The notes under the pieces are model-generated. The model had not been told where the DNA came from. It saw only the letters and a list, made by a program, of their open reading frames with translations, and ran no database searches. Made by a program: the position numbers and the translations under genes. 64,000 nucleotides of DNA from Gerris lacustris (lineage: Eukaryota; Arthropoda; Insecta; Hemiptera; Gerridae). The stretch spans positions 38,100,345-38,164,344 of the forward strand of contig OX578286.1 in NCBI GenBank assembly GCA_951217055.1, given 5' to 3'. Within the stretch, counting starts at the first letter, position 1. Each line of letters begins with the position of its first letter. Below, piece by piece: positions 61,693-64,000 of this stretch.

Positions 61693-62341
61693 GACACTTC
61701 TTTAGACTGTTACTTCCCTTATAAAAAAAAAGACTTTAAAAAGACAATTTAAAGAAGGTGTACAAAATGTTCTTTAGACTGTTAGGGGGGGGGGGGGGGG
61801 GGGGGGGTGACATACTTCGCCACCCGGGTAGCGCCACCTGGGTGGCGCCCACCTGGTTGATGCCACTTGCTCTCGCCACCTGACTTGCGCCACCCACTTA
61901 TATGAGGGATGCAGTCAGCCCCAGATTTGATCTCCCCTATATTTGATTGAAGGAGTGGGGGCTGAGTGGCGTGACTTGGGTGGCGACGTGTGACAGGCTC
62001 AATTGAAAACAATGGGTTGACCGGGTGGCGGCTAGACCTTCGGACGGTCGACCGTATAGTGCCACCCGGCAGGTGGCGCTACCTCGTGTGACAGGTTCCG
62101 TCTATTCTCATTCTCATAGACAACCGGGTAGCGCCACCCAGGTGGCGCTACCCGGTGGCGCTACCTGGGTGGCGAAGTGTGTCACCCCCCCTTACTCTCC
62201 TTATCAAATCAGAAGTGTGATATTCCTTTGTCTCAAAGTACATTGAGACTAAACATTCCTTTGTCTTAATAGTTATTTAGACAAAGGAACGAATAAATAA
62301 TTATATCCTAGTAAAACATAGTCATAAAATAAAGAAGTACC
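61693..62341. mobile_element. MITE family copy M6, with nested GC-rich element
   Basis: Starts GACACTTCTTTAGACTGTTA and ends AAAGAAGTACC. Perfect 8-bp duplication TATGATTT at 61685-61692 and 62342-62349. It is split by a 407-bp GC-rich element at 61785-62191; without it the copy is about 239 bp, as in M5. Confidence 0.85.
61785..62191. mobile_element. GC-rich TIR element nested in M6, TTA duplication
   Basis: Left end G-run, then GTGACATACTTCGCCACCCG; right end GGTGGCGAAGTGTGTCAC and a C-run, an inverted repeat. TTA is on both sides (61782-61784, 62192-62194), as for PIF/Harbinger. The interior repeats CACCCGG/GGTGGCGC words and is strikingly GC-rich against the AT-rich background. Non-coding. 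Confidence 0.8.
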
Positions 62342-62559
62342 TATGATTTCACCTTCAATTTTATTATTTTAGATCAAATAACAGTCCTTCAAACACTAAT
62401 TGATGAACCTATTGATGATCATATTGGTCGATTGTCTTGTGCGACCAACGACCAATATTATGCCACCTAATTAGTACATTCTGTCATTTGACTAATGATA
62501 GGTTCTCCTTTCGTTTAATGATGAACTGCCATTGGACAATCTACCAATGCGATAAAACC

Positions 62560-62799
62560 TAATAAGCCCATTCTTTTATTTAACCTATTAATGACAGAAA
62601 TAATAATAGACTGTCATTAGACAATTTACAAACAAACCTATCATATAGGTCAGTTATATAAAAATCAATTTTATTTTTGGTTTTCGGTTAGGAAAATGAT
62701 TATTATAACTGAATTATATGATAGGTTTGTTTGTAAATTATCTAATGACAGTCTATTACTTCTGTCATTAATTTAATAAATAAAATAATGGGCTTATTA
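62560..62799. repeat. foldback of about 240 bp
   Basis: The left arm AATAAGCCCATTCTTTTATT through AACAAACCTATCATAT pairs with the right arm ATATGATAGGTTTGTTTGTA through AATGGGCTTATT. Arms are about 95 bp at more than 90 percent identity. Confidence 0.8.
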
Positions 62800-62819
62800 A
62801 GTAACTAGATTTACTTCTT

Positions 62820-63150
62820 GTTTTTCCTTAAATGTATTATTTAATTATTTATTTTCAAACTCTTATCTTAATAATAATGGTATTGGAGAAAAAAATGATT
62901 AAATAATTTTAATTAATTTTTACATAAATTAAGAAAACAAAAACATATTTGTAAACAACAGCTGGTAGGAAAACACATTTCACAAATAAAAAAAAGCAAA
63001 AAGTTAAATGAACTGATATTTTTTAAATTATTTTTATACTGTTAGAAGTACGAGTATATTTTGTGTACTGTTTCAACTTATTTACTTAGTTTAGCGCTGT
63101 TTTGCCACATTAGTGTCTATGATAACAAAAAGGTTTAAGATTACTTCAGT
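62820..63150. other. AT-rich stretch, nothing recognised
   Basis: No open frame, RNA gene or clear repeat is seen. Confidence 0.5.
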
Positions 63151-64000
63151 GATGATTCCTTCTTCCTAGGATTGAAGTGAGGATAATCATTGCAGCAAGT
63201 CTTGTCCTTTTCTACGTCTTCCCCCCCCCCCACATCTTCTTTCTTTCTTTCCTAGGATTGATGTGAGGATAACCATTGCAGAACGTCTTTTCCTTTTCTA
63301 GGTCCCCCACATCTTCTTTCTTTTTTTCCTTTAGGATTGATGTGAGGATATTGCAGAGGATATTGTGAGGATATTTGCATTGCAGAAAGTCTTTTCCCCC
63401 ACATCTTCTTTCTTTCCTAGGGATTGATGTGAGGATAACAATTGCAGTAAGTCCCTTCCATTCCTAGGTCTTCCCCCCCCCCCCACACCTTTTTTTCTTA
63501 TTGGATTGATGTAAGGATAACCATAGCAGTAAGTCTTTTCCTTTAGTAGGTCTTTCCCCCCCCCCCCCACACCTTTTTTTCCTATTGGATTGATAAGGAT
63601 AACCATAGCAGTAAGTCTTTTCTTTTAGTAGGTCTTTCCCCCCCCCCCCCCCCGGCCTTTTTTCCTATTGGATTGATGTGAGGATAATCAATGCAGTAAG
63701 TCTTTTCCTTTACTAGGTCTTTTTCCTCCAAATATTCTTTCTTTCTTTTCTTAGATTGATGTGAGGATAGCCAATGCAGTAAGTCTTTTCCTTTACTAGG
63801 TCTTTTCCCCCACATCTTCTTTTTTTCCTATTGGATTGATGTGAGGATAATCAATGCAGTAAGTCTTTTCCTTTACTAGGTCTTTTCCCCCACATCTTCT
63901 TTTTTTCCTATTGGATTGATGTGAGGATAATCAATGCAGTAAGTCTTTTCCTTTACTAGGTCTTTTCCCCCACATCTTCTTTTTTTCCTATTGGATTGAT
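63150..64000. repeat. tandem array of about 80-bp units, runs off the window
   Basis: About ten units share GGATTGATGTGAGGATAA, GCAGTAAGTCTTTTCCTTT, ACTAGGTCTTT and a C-run with ACATCTTC. The last three (from about 63740) are almost identical and the earlier ones diverge mainly in C-run length. The array continues beyond 64000. Confidence 0.9.

Overview
This is eukaryotic DNA, most likely from an arthropod with a repeat-rich, AT-rich genome. There is no operon structure, the genes have spliced exons with GT-AG borders, and tRNA-derived SINEs, a Ty1/copia retrotransposon, LINE remnants and many terminal-inverted-repeat DNA transposons are present. The species cannot be named from the sequence.

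One host gene is clearly recognisable. It is the minus-strand gene for RuvB-like 2 (RUVBL2, reptin, TIP49b), an AAA+ ATPase. I reconstructed 11 coding exons between 41305 (start codon) and about 17666 or 17628 (last recognised exon). All exon phases join correctly and give about 465-477 residues, with Walker A, Walker B, sensor 1, arginine finger and sensor 2 residues in register with the human protein. Its ten introns take up over 90 percent of the locus and are filled with transposons. The true 3' end is uncertain.

Region by region. 1-17.6 kb, downstream of the gene: hAT-like and piggyBac-like remnants, a pogo-like element (7305-8112), a 4.1-kb TIR element (9114-13189) with a hAT-like element and a further pogo-like element nested inside, and a 1.2-kb near-perfect palindrome (16125-17318). 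17.6-41.3 kb, RUVBL2: the introns hold a MITE family with 8-bp target duplications, several PIF/Harbinger-type elements with 3-bp TTA/TAA duplications, hAT-like elements, SINEs, an APE-type LINE remnant and an R2-like LINE endonuclease remnant split by a pogo-like element. 41.3-50.4 kb: no recognisable gene; several tandem arrays. 50.4-54.8 kb: a 52-bp satellite interrupted by a short-LTR copia element that has lost reverse transcriptase and RNase H. 56.8-60.1 kb: a 3.3-kb element with inverted ends of about 160 bp around a higher-order tandem array. 60.1-64 kb: further nested MITEs and a tandem array running off the window end.

The most informative aspect is the transposon stratigraphy. Many insertions can be fixed to the base by target-site duplications, by an empty paralogous site, or by a reading frame that becomes continuous when the insert is removed. 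I found no convincing new biochemical system.
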